Assembly: GCA_019059635.1 (NCBI GenBank)
Contig: JAGVRJ010000002.1
Coordinates: 2,232,001 to 2,296,000, forward strand
Direction: 5' to 3'
From: Proales similis
Lineage: Eukaryota > Rotifera > Eurotatoria > Ploima > Proalidae
Length of the DNA stretch: 64,000 nucleotides
Shown here: piece by piece, positions 18,777 through 28,550 of the stretch
Position numbering within the stretch: the first letter of the stretch is position 1
Layout of the letters: each line of letters starts with the position of its first letter
The notes under the pieces: model-generated
Told to the model about the DNA's origin: nothing
The model's input: the letters and a program-made list of their open reading frames with translations, nothing else
Databases searched by the model: none
Program-made: the position numbers and the translations under genes

Positions 18777-19347
18777 CTAAAGAAAAGAACAAAGACGCCA
18801 CTTTTTCTTAGGAGTCTCATCTTCAATTTCAACTGTTGTCTCTTTGGCCGGTTCCTCCGAGCTCGTCGGCTCTTTGGCTGTGGAAGGATCGATTGCCGAC
18901 ACTTGTTGAATCATCTTTAGAAGCATGTTGCGATCGGCACCTTCGAGTACATTTTCTGTCTGCCGGCCGTTTTTGTAGATCGCAAACGTCGGCTAATAAT
19001 TCAATTCGATTTACTCGAAAATTGAAAAAAACCGCTGTTTTCTCTAGTATTTACCATTGCACGAACTCCAGCCTCGGCCGATACCTCGGCCAAGGTGTCC
19101 ACGTCGACTTTGATAAACTGAACATCTGTGAATGTTCTGGAAAGCTCTTCGAAATATGGCTTGATTGCCTGACACGGAGGGCACCATGAAGCGGTAAAGT
19201 CCTTTTAAAAAAAACAGCATAATTGCTAGAACCAAAGGCCTAAAACGATGAAGAAATCAATCAAGAACTAACCACAATTGTGGCCGAATAGTTCGGGTCG
19301 TTGACCAGCTCTTTGAATTCCTCTTCACTGCGAACCTCACGAACCAT
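18777..19347 (-). CDS. thioredoxin with WCPPC active site
   Basis: Three exons: 19347-19273, 19201-19055 and 18992-18777, with introns of 71 and 62 bases, giving 145 residues. The fold order is classical: an N-terminal helix (EEFKELVND), the strand [20 protein letters not shown], and [11 protein letters not shown] with the cis-Pro. The usual thioredoxin active site is WCGPC; here it is WCPPC, which is known from nucleoredoxin-type proteins. A charged C-terminal extension of about 35 residues (rich in Glu, Lys and Thr) follows the domain and ends [10 protein letters not shown]. It is expected to reduce cytosolic disulfides, with altered redox potential. Confidence 0.85.
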
Positions 19348-19786
19348 TTCTGCTTTGAATTTTTGAAAGAAAATGAGACAATGCATAAAATGAAAAGGAT
19401 TCGCCCCTGTTTATATAGACAATCAACTCAAGCATGCAGCTTTGATGGTAAAAAACGACCATGTTCACTCTCTTTCTTCTTTAGATTCTCTATTTAGCTT
19501 TTAGCGAGCGCATCCGATTGCATAATTTCGCGACCTGAGCTTGAGGGTAATCAACTGAATCGAATAATTCACGGCATGCCTTGTCAAATCGATAACCTTA
19601 ACCATAAAACAAGAGCGCTCAGGAAGATTAGGATGGCGTCCGATGAGCTTGTCGAAAAATATATTGACAGAGCTTCGTGCCATATTTCGCATAGACTCGC
19701 AATGAAAAAGTATTGGAGACGGGCTCATTTGTTTACCTAGCAAATTTGTTTATTCAAAAGAGTAGATGCAAAGCGAAGCGAGCTGA
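19348..19786. other. spacer, one weak frame
   Basis: An 80-codon minus-strand frame (19501-19743) contains no motif I recognise and has no clear splice or promoter context. Otherwise nothing is seen. Confidence 0.35.
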
Positions 19787-21145
19787 TCAAAAGCAGAATC
19801 CGAAAAAGCGTGTTAGTTTGTACAAGAGCCATCGCCTTTCGTCCGAGTCCCAGCAGTCAACCCTCGGATTGAACCATTTTGTAAACTGCCAACTTGGCCG
19901 ACTATTTACATTGAGGTAGCTGCGATTGTGCAGGATAGCGCACAGATCGCAAAAAGGCTGCTTTAAGTGATGATTGTTGTTTAACATCCATGAGTCAGTT
20001 TGAACAATGCGATTCGATTCGAGATTTTGAACAATGTTCGCATAGAGTTGAGACTTCCATTTAAAATATTCTAGATAGGCTGTTTGATTCTTATCTAAGT
20101 AGTTTAGATAGGCGGCCAGGCTCTTGGCCGAGTCGAAATTGTCAGCGCTTATGAAAGAGTTGGGCTGGGCGACGCGTGCATAGCTCGACAGACGAGCACC
20201 TCTAACCACCGGAATTATGTCGACTGAGAATATACGCTGTGACTCGTAGAGCTTCCAAAACTTCTCTGTGATATAGTCCTCGCACAGGCAGTTCTCAAAG
20301 GACAAATAGAACTTGTACGAATTGAGTAAATTGTTCAAGCAATCTGGCGCTTCTTTCTTCCGAGCGCACGGATCTGCGAATGAATGGCTGAAGTGCCGGC
20401 AGGTGCCGATCACGTCTATTCGAATGTGCTGCATCATTTCTTTTACGTAATCTTCTCGTCTACTATTTGTTTCACAATGGCTCACTAGCCAGACAACGCT
20501 GGCTTTTCTTTTGGTCGCCGTCCGACTTTGTAGCTTGGCTTTTGAGCTGAGATCAATTGAGGGTGGCCTCAAAGGTCTGCCGAACCTTTTTATAAACTCA
20601 TTCAAGTAGACTTGGTGCGTTTCAACCTGAGACCAGCTTCTGAATTCTTTATAGTCGAGTGGAATGCTGCTGTCATGCTTGAAAGTAGCTGTGAGATTAA
20701 ACCAGTCGTCCATTTGACTTAGTTGAACATGAGAAGAGCAATGACTGAGCCGTTGCGATTCCATTGAGTAATAAAGCCAAATCTGTTTCGGATCGCGTTT
20801 GTAGCTGTTTTTGTCGGGCATTCGCCGCAGGTTCGGTCCGTGGACGACAATGGCGTCACTCGTTGTAAGAGGACCCTCCAAAAAGGAGCCATAGAATGCA
20901 TAGCATGCGCTTATCGGACAATTCCTGAAAGGCTCTCTTCCGAGCGAGTCGAATTCCCAGTTTGGGAAAATAAAGCGACCAGTCAGTAACTGAACCGATT
21001 TAAGGCCTTGACGCTGCAGGTCATTAAGCAGCTGGCTTGAGTCCAGATACACTCGGTGGAGATGACGCAAAAATAAGAATGAGATAAGGTAAAGGAGCCA
21101 ATTGCGCTTTTTTAAGCTGACTCTTCTCCAGAATGAAGGTCTCAT
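19787..21145 (-). CDS. alpha-1,3-fucosyltransferase, GT10 family
   Basis: A 452-residue type II Golgi protein in one exon. It has a short cytosolic tail (MRPSFWRRVSLKKRN), a membrane anchor at about 16-30, a stem, and a catalytic domain. The GT10 donor-binding line is seen as FYLSFENCLCEDYITEKFW near residue 280, followed by PVVRGA. The enzyme moves fucose from GDP-fucose to N-acetylglucosamine of glycans. The normal Ser in FENS is Cys here. Two further Cys pairs near the C-terminus (DLCAILHN and VDCWD) probably form a disulfide typical of the family. Exact acceptor specificity (Lewis type or core) cannot be told. Confidence 0.88.
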   Translation of the reverse strand: MRPSFWRRVSLKKRNWLLYLISFLFLRHLHRVYLDSSQLLNDLQRQGLKSVQLLTGRFIFPNWEFDSLGREPFRNCPISACYAFYGSFLEGPLTTSDAIVVHGPNLRRMPDKNSYKRDPKQIWLYYSMESQRLSHCSSHVQLSQMDDWFNLTATFKHDSSIPLDYKEFRSWSQVETHQVYLNEFIKRFGRPLRPPSIDLSSKAKLQSRTATKRKASVVWLVSHCETNSRREDYVKEMMQHIRIDVIGTCRHFSHSFADPCARKKEAPDCLNNLLNSYKFYLSFENCLCEDYITEKFWKLYESQRIFSVDIIPVVRGARLSSYARVAQPNSFISADNFDSAKSLAAYLNYLDKNQTAYLEYFKWKSQLYANIVQNLESNRIVQTDSWMLNNNHHLKQPFCDLCAILHNRSYLNVNSRPSWQFTKWFNPRVDCWDSDERRWLLYKLTRFFGFCF

Positions 21146-22173
21146 CTACCGGCGGAACGATCTAACATCTTCATAAAAACAATAAAGTTTGCTGCCTCCT
21201 TTCTTCCAGAGATTGGTCACCAAGCAACAGAGCAAATATCAGACTAGATTATTTGTTGTATTAAGCGTCTGTTAACTCAAAACAACGTGATTCTAAGCCA
21301 GTACGAGGCTTTGTCTAAAATAATATTTGCTAATCGCATAGTTTGATTTTTAAATTTATTATTTTTGAAAGATAATTAGTCAAGGCAGTTGACTTGGGTT
21401 GAAAATTCGGAAAACTTTTCTGCCGATTGAGTTTAAGTTGCCAAGAGGGCACATGAAAGGTAAACTGAAGGCAAAGAAAAGAGTCGAAATTTGCAAGGAG
21501 ACGCTTGAATCGACTCAGCGTGTCTATCGCTTGTATGCTAATAAGAAGAATATTGCTCGTCTTTTATGATGGCATATTTCAAATCTTTTTTTTTATTTTG
21601 AATAATTATGTCTTTCAACCGGTACGCATTTTCCTGACTAATTTTATTTAAGCTCAAAAGCAATTGTTCTGGTATTGTTCTCTCGACGAAAATTTCGTGT
21701 TTTCCGTGTTTGAAATCGCGCTTTAAAAGGTAGCCAATCGAAAGCTTTTTAATCATATTATGATGATTCAGATCCTATTATTTTGTTATCGGTTATCGAT
21801 ATGGGGTATCAGTCGGTTCTCATAGCCAGAGACTAAAGAACTGCTTAAATCAATTTAATATGCTCGGAAAAAGGATGCGTAGCAGATCAATGACCGATAA
21901 AAAAATAATTTTTTCAAAGCGAAATTGAATGCTAAAATATATACTCAGCTAGCCACGATAAGATTTATTATTTCACTCGAATACTCGTCAAGTCTGATCA
22001 GAAACAATTGAGAAATCAATTAAAGCTTGGCACGGGCGGAAGAGGATTACTACCGGATCTTCTGAACTCGATCTGTTGAATTTTTTCAATGAGCCGTCTC
22101 TCGGTAATTGGGTTTCTTATGCTATCGCACACAGCTAATTGTCATTTTGATTAAATAAAACCGCAATATTAGA
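21146..22173. other. 1-kb spacer with a doubtful 72-codon frame
   Basis: Minus-strand frame 21538-21756 (72 residues, Lys/Ile-rich) has no recognisable domain. The remainder is AT-rich. This holds the 5' flank of the fucosyltransferase gene and the 3' flank of the capping enzyme. Confidence 0.35.
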
Positions 22174-24485
22174 CTAGCTTGGGATCATACCCATGGCTGT
22201 GGTGTAGTGATTCGGATAGGATTTATCCAGTCGCTCACGCATAAACTCCCACTGGTTTTGATTCCATCTACATTCGATTATTTTGTTGTTCAAGCCGCTT
22301 ATTACTTTGGTTATTTTGATTGTCGAAAACGGCTGCTCGTAGCCATTCACGTACAAATAACCAATTTTTTCGGGCAACATTCTAGACATAAAATTGAAAG
22401 CACTCTTCTGTCTGTAAACGGACACCTTATTTCTTTACCCCATCTCTTCTTTCATGGCAATTACAAGGCGAAAGTCGACCGAGTTCATCGACGGCGGTTT
22501 CCATTTCAGAATCGAATCACATCGGCCTCCCTTGTATGGCTGGTGTCCTGCAATGTGAGAAATATGCTCGCAATTGTGAAATTACGAATCCTACCTCATC
22601 AACTGGTTGATAAATGAGGCCGTCAATGTCGTGAGGTAACTGCTTGGCGAATTCGTCGCTGAGAAGCTATTTACGATTGAAAACACGGCCGAGTTCAATT
22701 TGTGTAAAATTTGCTCACTTTGCGAGTACCACCAAGCGGATAGAATTGCTTTTGCCGAACACTGAACGGCTCGTCTTGCTTTTTGAATATGCCCAGTCTG
22801 GCGCCTTCCTCTCTTGCCTGAATGATTTCTTTTGCGATGCAAGTGAGCCTTATTTCAAAGTTCATCTTTCCCACTTCGTCTTTCTTTTAGAATTGTTTAC
22901 AGTATTGAACAATTAGATTGAAATTTTTCTGAGCATTCGATTTCTCACTTCAAATTTAATTATGTCGTAGATGAGAAATCGAGGAATTTTCTGCTTTGTC
23001 TCAGGATTCAAGTCGACCACAAACTCCTTGTATTGTGTTGATTAACGAACCGAATTTCATGTTGCTCAAATTTCATTCAAGATACCCCGTCTACCAAAGT
23101 GCTGCTGAGATGTCGACTCATTTCTTTGCGATAGGGAAAGTGCAGATTAGAAATTTTGAAAACTGAATTGTCTCTGTCCAGCATGTACACTTTGTTTTCG
23201 CCGTTTATGTACATCAAATATCTTGATCAAGAAGATGATTGAATTTTTCAGGAAGAAACATTTGATTCAAAAAGAGAACCTTGTGCCATCCGCCTTCCAG
23301 CTGACCATGTACTTTTTCTGAGAGAGCATCTCAAAATTTCTTTGGTCCATAGACACAGGCTGTGCACCAGGGAATCCGGCCCTTAGCTCTAAGTGCACAA
23401 TAATTGCAAGCGATTGGCGGCTTGAAAGGGCTCTTACCCGTTCCAATTGCAAATTTCTTGAGTTTCTATTCTAACACGGCTTATTTCGCCCAGGTCAGTC
23501 ACTGTTTCGATGCCTTTGATGTCAGTTTCAGCAAATTTGGCATCTAGCTTCGTGTCCTCCATTCTGGGTCGCTTGTTGCTCTTTCTTGGCTGCTGATTGC
23601 TAGGACGCGAGCTTGACGCCATTTCTTCGTCGTTCAAAGGTTCGCCGTCGTCATCCAACTGACTATTTTCGTCTTCTTGTTCCCACGTGGGTAATGGAGG
23701 AGCTGTTGGCATCGGCATTTGTCCATCACCGTAACGTTCAAACAGCTCTTCGATATAATGCTGTTTATAGATGCCGGGCGGTCTAGACTGGGCAAACAAG
23801 CTGATCGCCATGTCTATGCTGTAGTCGAGTTTTTCGACCAAGTAACTGCAAATGAGGAAACCGGTTCGATTGAAGCCATGTGTGCAGTGAACTCCGATAA
23901 GATCGAGCGGATTCTGACTGATGAATCCTTCGCAGATCGCAATGAAGTGACTCGCCGTCTCTCTACTCGGAGTCTCGCCATGCCTTTTTCCCCATGAATC
24001 TCCTGTATAGATTAATATTCATTCAAACTGCCCTCCGCTGGCATTTACCCTTTGCACTTTATTTTCAAGTAACGAACTCCTTGCTTTCTGACTTCACTGT
24101 CGGCGTCGTAGAACCTGTTTGTGTTTGTCAAGTCAATAATCAATCCAATCTTGGCCTTTTACAAATATTCATGTTTAGACTTGAGCTTCGCTCGAAATCG
24201 AAAGTTTTCCTTCAAACGAACATTGTAGGATCGCTTGGCTGACTCGAGCAGCATTGATATGTGAAAACGGTTCTCAAGGGGCACATTTACATCGAATTTG
24301 CTGCTCAGAGGAACTTTAAAAGCCACAAATTTGTCTATTTTTAAACAGATTTATGGCCAATTTGACGGACGTGGTGATGCCATTATAATCATGAGCCTAC
24401 CCACAAGGCTGTTTGCTTTACGAGGGCAGTTGAGCCATCGCGGTGGGATGGACAGTGGTTTGAAGCCTTGACGAGGCTCGTTCAT
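22174..24485 (-). CDS. RNGTT: mRNA capping enzyme (triphosphatase plus guanylyltransferase)
   Basis: Eleven exons can be followed, starting 24485-24401, 24334-24222, 24155-24050, 23983-23438 and 23381 onward. The N-terminal RNA 5'-triphosphatase starts with [10 protein letters not shown] and has the Cys phosphatase loop [12 protein letters not shown] linker leads to the guanylyltransferase with [12 protein letters not shown] and the catalytic lysine motif WKADGTR, then [24 protein letters not shown] and [12 protein letters not shown]. The enzyme caps nascent Pol II transcripts in the nucleus. One oddity: at 24050-24065 the frame of exon 3 cannot be joined to exon 4 unless one base is added; the conserved KCKGHGE line needs it. 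Everything else is intact, so a sequence error or a young mutation is likely. Confidence 0.9.
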
Positions 24486-24645
24486 CGTCAGTTTATGTGC
24501 GCTCGCTTGCTAGATATTGAATAATAATTCTTGAGCAAACCTGATCAATATATACACTCTTGACTTGGCCAAACGGTGATCTAACTTGCCTTTTTCTTAC
24601 AACAGCCTATAGCTCTTCTTGTTAATTTGACAATTTCGAAAGCAA

Positions 24646-25800
24646 TCAAATCGTTTTATTCAGAGTCGAATTTCGAATATGGCAAAAAGTAGAAACGTAG
24701 TTTCTTATCGATTCAAGGTCGACTTTGCCTGAGAACAGAGACTCGACAAACTTTTCCACAACGGGCAGTTTTGCAAAAAGATTTTCATGAAACGAATGAA
24801 AGTCAGTTGATTGAAGCACCCGCTCCGGAGTGAGAAATGCGCTCAGAAATCCGTTTCTGTCTAAACGCATTCCGGTGTACGCCTTGAGCTGAATAAGCGT
24901 ATTGCTAAGACTTGTATACTGGGCAATTCGAACCGAAGCGATTCGCTGATCCAGATACCAGCTGTCACTTCCGACTACTATCTTCCTGGGAATCGAGTTC
25001 TTGTCGTCAAAAGAACGAATAAATCTGTGAAGCGAGTCAATATTAAGCCCATCTATGGCCGCATCTAGACCCATTGACTTCAACCAAACGTCTTTTCTCA
25101 TGCCAATGTGGCCCATCGGCAGCATTCGGTAGCTCTTCGATTGGTGTTGGAAAAAGCCACAGCAATATCCGTTCCAAACTGTTATTACATCGTAGTTGCT
25201 CACAGTCATATACTCTTTACTGATCGGCATAAGATCCACGTCGCTGGTCAAAATAAAATCCTGCTCGGTGAGACCAGGAATCAGACCTGCGAAAAGCCGA
25301 CCGACCATTGCGGCAACCACTTGATAGTCAGCAGGACAGTCGAAGTAGACTACTCGAATGTTCCATTCTGCGAGCGTGTCTATGACGAGTTTGGCGAGAG
25401 GGCTCAAACTCAGCCTCTGGTCTCTGGCCATCATCACAATCGGCTCGTATCCTATACGCTGCCAGGCCTTGGCTGTGATCGGAACGTGAAACAAGTAGTA
25501 GTCAGCGCAAGTATCCAAGTCCACGCTAAAAAAGGCATTTATCCGTGGCGATTGATGCCTAGCCTTGGTGTTAGTTGACTCTTTCAGCTGAGAGTGAGAA
25601 GAAGTTTTTGTCAACATTTCACTAATAGGCAAATTGAAATCTCGATTGTCATCGATCTTCTGTTTGCCTGAATCAATGATTGATAAAGATAGAAAGTAGA
25701 ATACCACGCCGACAGAAAAGATAACTTGAAACGTAATGAACTGAAGGAGAGTGACTCTTTTTCTCATAATTTGGTTTGCGCGAAATTTATTGATTGGCAA
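24646..25800 (-). CDS. type II membrane glycosyltransferase-like protein, unassigned
   Basis: A 384-residue single-exon protein. It has a short basic tail, one hydrophobic anchor (about residues 20-42), then a lumenal domain. A start at Met12 (25767) is also possible. The domain begins with an FFSVDLDTC.DYYLFHVPIT line. It has a likely donor-metal motif FILTSDVDLMPIS near 200 and aromatic and Cys residues in NGYCCGFF. This fits a GT-A fold Golgi transferase with a DxD motif, but I cannot name the family or sugar. No ER-retention signal is visible. Confidence 0.6.
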   Translation of the reverse strand: MPINKFRANQIMRKRVTLLQFITFQVIFSVGVVFYFLSLSIIDSGKQKIDDNRDFNLPISEMLTKTSSHSQLKESTNTKARHQSPRINAFFSVDLDTCADYYLFHVPITAKAWQRIGYEPIVMMARDQRLSLSPLAKLVIDTLAEWNIRVVYFDCPADYQVVAAMVGRLFAGLIPGLTEQDFILTSDVDLMPISKEYMTVSNYDVITVWNGYCCGFFQHQSKSYRMLPMGHIGMRKDVWLKSMGLDAAIDGLNIDSLHRFIRSFDDKNSIPRKIVVGSDSWYLDQRIASVRIAQYTSLSNTLIQLKAYTGMRLDRNGFLSAFLTPERVLQSTDFHSFHENLFAKLPVVEKFVESLFSGKVDLESIRNYVSTFCHIRNSTLNKTI

Positions 25801-26187
25801 AGTCGAAGCACAAATAGTGACAAGCTGTTTGCGTATTTTGGTCGGAAACTACATGAAAACTAGATGTCGTTTCACTTGGTTTGAGGCATTTCCTTTTCGC
25901 ATTTTCCATAAGTGCACAAATCGGGTTTCTTTCGACTCCGGTAGCACCATTTAATAATAGTAAGCGCGGCTACATTCGTTATTGAATAACTAGCAGTCGA
26001 ATTAGAATCGATAGATTTCGCGTTTTTCTTTTTTATTAAAAACAGAGGCTTCAAACGATAAAAGATCTTTCTGAATGGAATGCTTGATGCTTGAGTTCAA
26101 GCTCAATCTAACTAAAAAAAACTGGCGCAATTAGGAATTGATTTAGCTGGTAACTAGAATGGTAAGCGTCTCGCTTGATCCTTTCAA
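25801..26187. other. spacer, nothing recognised
   Basis: AT-rich gap between the type II membrane protein start and the end of pantothenate kinase. Only short chance frames are present. Confidence 0.4.
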
Positions 26188-27621
26188 TTATGAAAATTCC
26201 TTTTCATCGCCATGATCCACCGTGAACTCACTCACTGGTTTTATAAAGTTTTTCAGGCAGCCCACAGCTCCGAAATAGCCCTAGAACGAGGCGATTAGAA
26301 TCTGCTGCAAAGCAGCTCCAATCCAAAATGAGCGGAATTACCTCATGTTCAAGAAAGAGGGCTTTTATGCTTCCTTTGGACCAGTAGTCTGTGGCATAAG
26401 TTAAGAGATGCATTGACAGCTCGTTTCGACGCAAAAAGCTTCCGACGAAAAGCACTCGTTCGCATTTCTTTTAAATTAAGGAAGAAAGCAAAGCGTCATT
26501 GGAGCTGAATATCGGAAAGAGCTGAATGAAATGCTCACGTAGTTCTTGGCGCAGTCACGAGCAATCAGACCGATGTTGTTCAGCACCGTAAGAAGTGTGG
26601 ACCGGGCGAGGTCTTCGCGGCTGGCGGCGCTTCGCCTTTCTTCGTTACTCATGTGGCCGAAGCTGGAGGCCACAATGTTGCCAGGAAGACCGAATTTGCT
26701 ATAGTCACCTCCGTAAATGTCCTTGACAAGTTTGTCCACTTTTTCGTTGTTGCCTTTGGTGGCCAGATCGATCGCTTCATCGTAAGTTGTGCAGCCGGTT
26801 AAAAGACAGCACAAGCCGAGGAATGTTCCGCCACCAATGCTGCTGCCTGACACTCGCCTATAGTTGCTCTCTGATTTGACCAACAAAACGCTGACCCCAC
26901 TGCCGATGTTCACCATTATGTAAGGATAGGGATTGTCGAAGGCATACGGGGTCTTGATGAACTTGCACTCTTCTAGTGCGATGTTGTGGTCATACGGGTT
27001 AGAGGACGACGAGATTGAAGAAGAAGGAGATGAAGAAGATATGGAAGCGCTTGAAGAGCTTGGAGTGGACGGCGGCGAGTCGGTCTGGACAAGCTCTTCT
27101 GCAGACTCGATTTCGTACAGATAACATTCGTTTTGATTGTTTATGTCGTTCATGAAATGAACGCCCTGGATGAGCATGTCGAGTTCGTCGCACTTGTACC
27201 AATTCATGTTCAATCTTTCTTTGACTTCTCGCTCGAATTTGAATGCGCCTCCGCCGGTCGCATAGACTTGAAATGTCAGCTCATGTAACTTCCTTTTCAC
27301 ACACAGCTCAATAAAAAGGTCCATTTTGCCGCTGGGAAAGTGAATAAAATGCAAATTTCCCGTTCGATTGCCTATTTTGCATTTGAGTTCGAGCCGAACG
27401 TCGCGTATACCGGTTCTGCCATAGGCCGTGTTGCCGATCAAATAGTGACGAATCGTTTTGAGTACGTCGCCTTCCTTGGCCTCTTCTTCCGGAGTTAAAT
27501 CGCTCGGCTCAAAGTAGACGAGCTTGACCAGACTGCCGCCAACGTCGATTCCAAACCATGGAAAGTCGGGCGCTTTTATGGGCAGTTCATTGTCTTCTGT
27601 CGGCTCAGACAAATCGCTCAT
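26188..27621 (-). CDS. pantothenate kinase
   Basis: Three exons: 27621-26539, 26467-26342 and 26280-26188, giving 433 residues from [10 protein letters not shown]. An upstream frame back to 27684 probably crosses a 5' UTR intron. The kinase catalyses the first, regulated step of coenzyme A synthesis. Family marks are [16 protein letters not shown] (ATP-binding, about residue 24), [24 protein letters not shown], and [14 protein letters not shown]. The end [11 protein letters not shown] matches eukaryotic type II enzymes. A Ser-rich insert of about 35 residues (near residue 195-230) sits where other animals have a short loop. The acidic N-terminus is short compared with vertebrate PANK isoforms that carry targeting leaders. 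Confidence 0.93.
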
Positions 27622-28550
27622 GCTGTGCACAAAAATGAATTTTTTTTGCCAATGCTCGTCGATTTTGCCTCTGCTGAATAGCACCTACAGCCACATGTGT
27701 TCGAATCAAATTTATCTGTTCAGAGCGATTGGTTCAAAAGTGTCGATTTCGATTTAATGCGCACTAAAAGGCAAATGCAACAAGGGCGTGCGTATGTGCG
27801 TATGTGATTATCAAGCTCGATTTTACTAGACGATGCCATTCATTTGAGAAAGTGTGGAGGGAATGAAAGCATAAATTATGGTGAAGCTATTATGTGAAAA
27901 ACAGAATTTCTTTTTTTTTTTTTAAAGGACGAATTTATCCGATTAATAAAGAAAATTTAGTTTCTCTTGCAAACATCCCTCTCACAACTGAATTGACAAA
28001 TTGAAGCCGAAAAGCATCAAATTACAAGTCGGCTCAAGTCAAACATTTTGTAGTTGTTGTTTATTTTCATTTTGTCACTTTGGATAAAATACAAGGTTGG
28101 TAGGTGACGAATAAATCAACTGGAATTCAATTTACGACCATTCTTGATTGGCAATCGTCTATTTATTCTTCTTCTTAAGGTTATTTAAACTTTTCTAAGG
28201 CAGTTATGTAAAACATTGTTTGAAAATGAGCTCCAGCTCTGCTTTGCTTGGGCCTGTCTGTCCATAAATAGAGAGGAAAACACCTTGAGAGCAGAGTAAT
28301 CTGCAAATGTCAGTGCAAGAAAAGGGTAGCAGTTTGCTTTTGAAGTGAGAACGAACCTGCCTTGTTGTGTGTGTTGAGATGACATAATTGTGGCGAATAA
28401 TCAAAGTTCGTTTAAAAAAAGTTGACTCAAATGCCTTATCGATAAACAAACTGCTCCAGTTGATAAGATAAAACACAATAAAGGTAACTAGGCGACTGAA
28501 CAGGGACTCGATTCGACCGATTCGGTTTTAGTTTTAAAAAAAAAGCAGAA
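27622..28550. other. spacer between pantothenate kinase and ABCA
   Basis: Divergent promoter space for two genes. It includes a poly-T run near 27909-27923. A possible very small minus-strand gene is listed separately at 28220-28385. Confidence 0.4.
28220..28385 (-). CDS. possible 41-residue spliced peptide, unknown
   Basis: A minus-strand ATG at 28385 followed by ten codons reaches an AG-GT donor. A 62-base putative intron ends TTTGCAG, and the second exon runs in a frame ending GPSKAELELIFKQCFT before a stop near 28205-28220. The unspliced frame is also open for 66 codons. No family is recognised. The splice sites fit the local intron size, which is the only argument for it. Confidence 0.22.

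Noticed and set aside
19501-19743. 80-codon minus-strand frame between the thioredoxin and fucosyltransferase genes
   Set aside because: No motif, no splice or promoter support, and composition no better than chance.
21538-21756. 72-codon minus-strand frame
   Set aside because: Lys/Ile-rich, no recognisable domain, inside AT-rich spacer.
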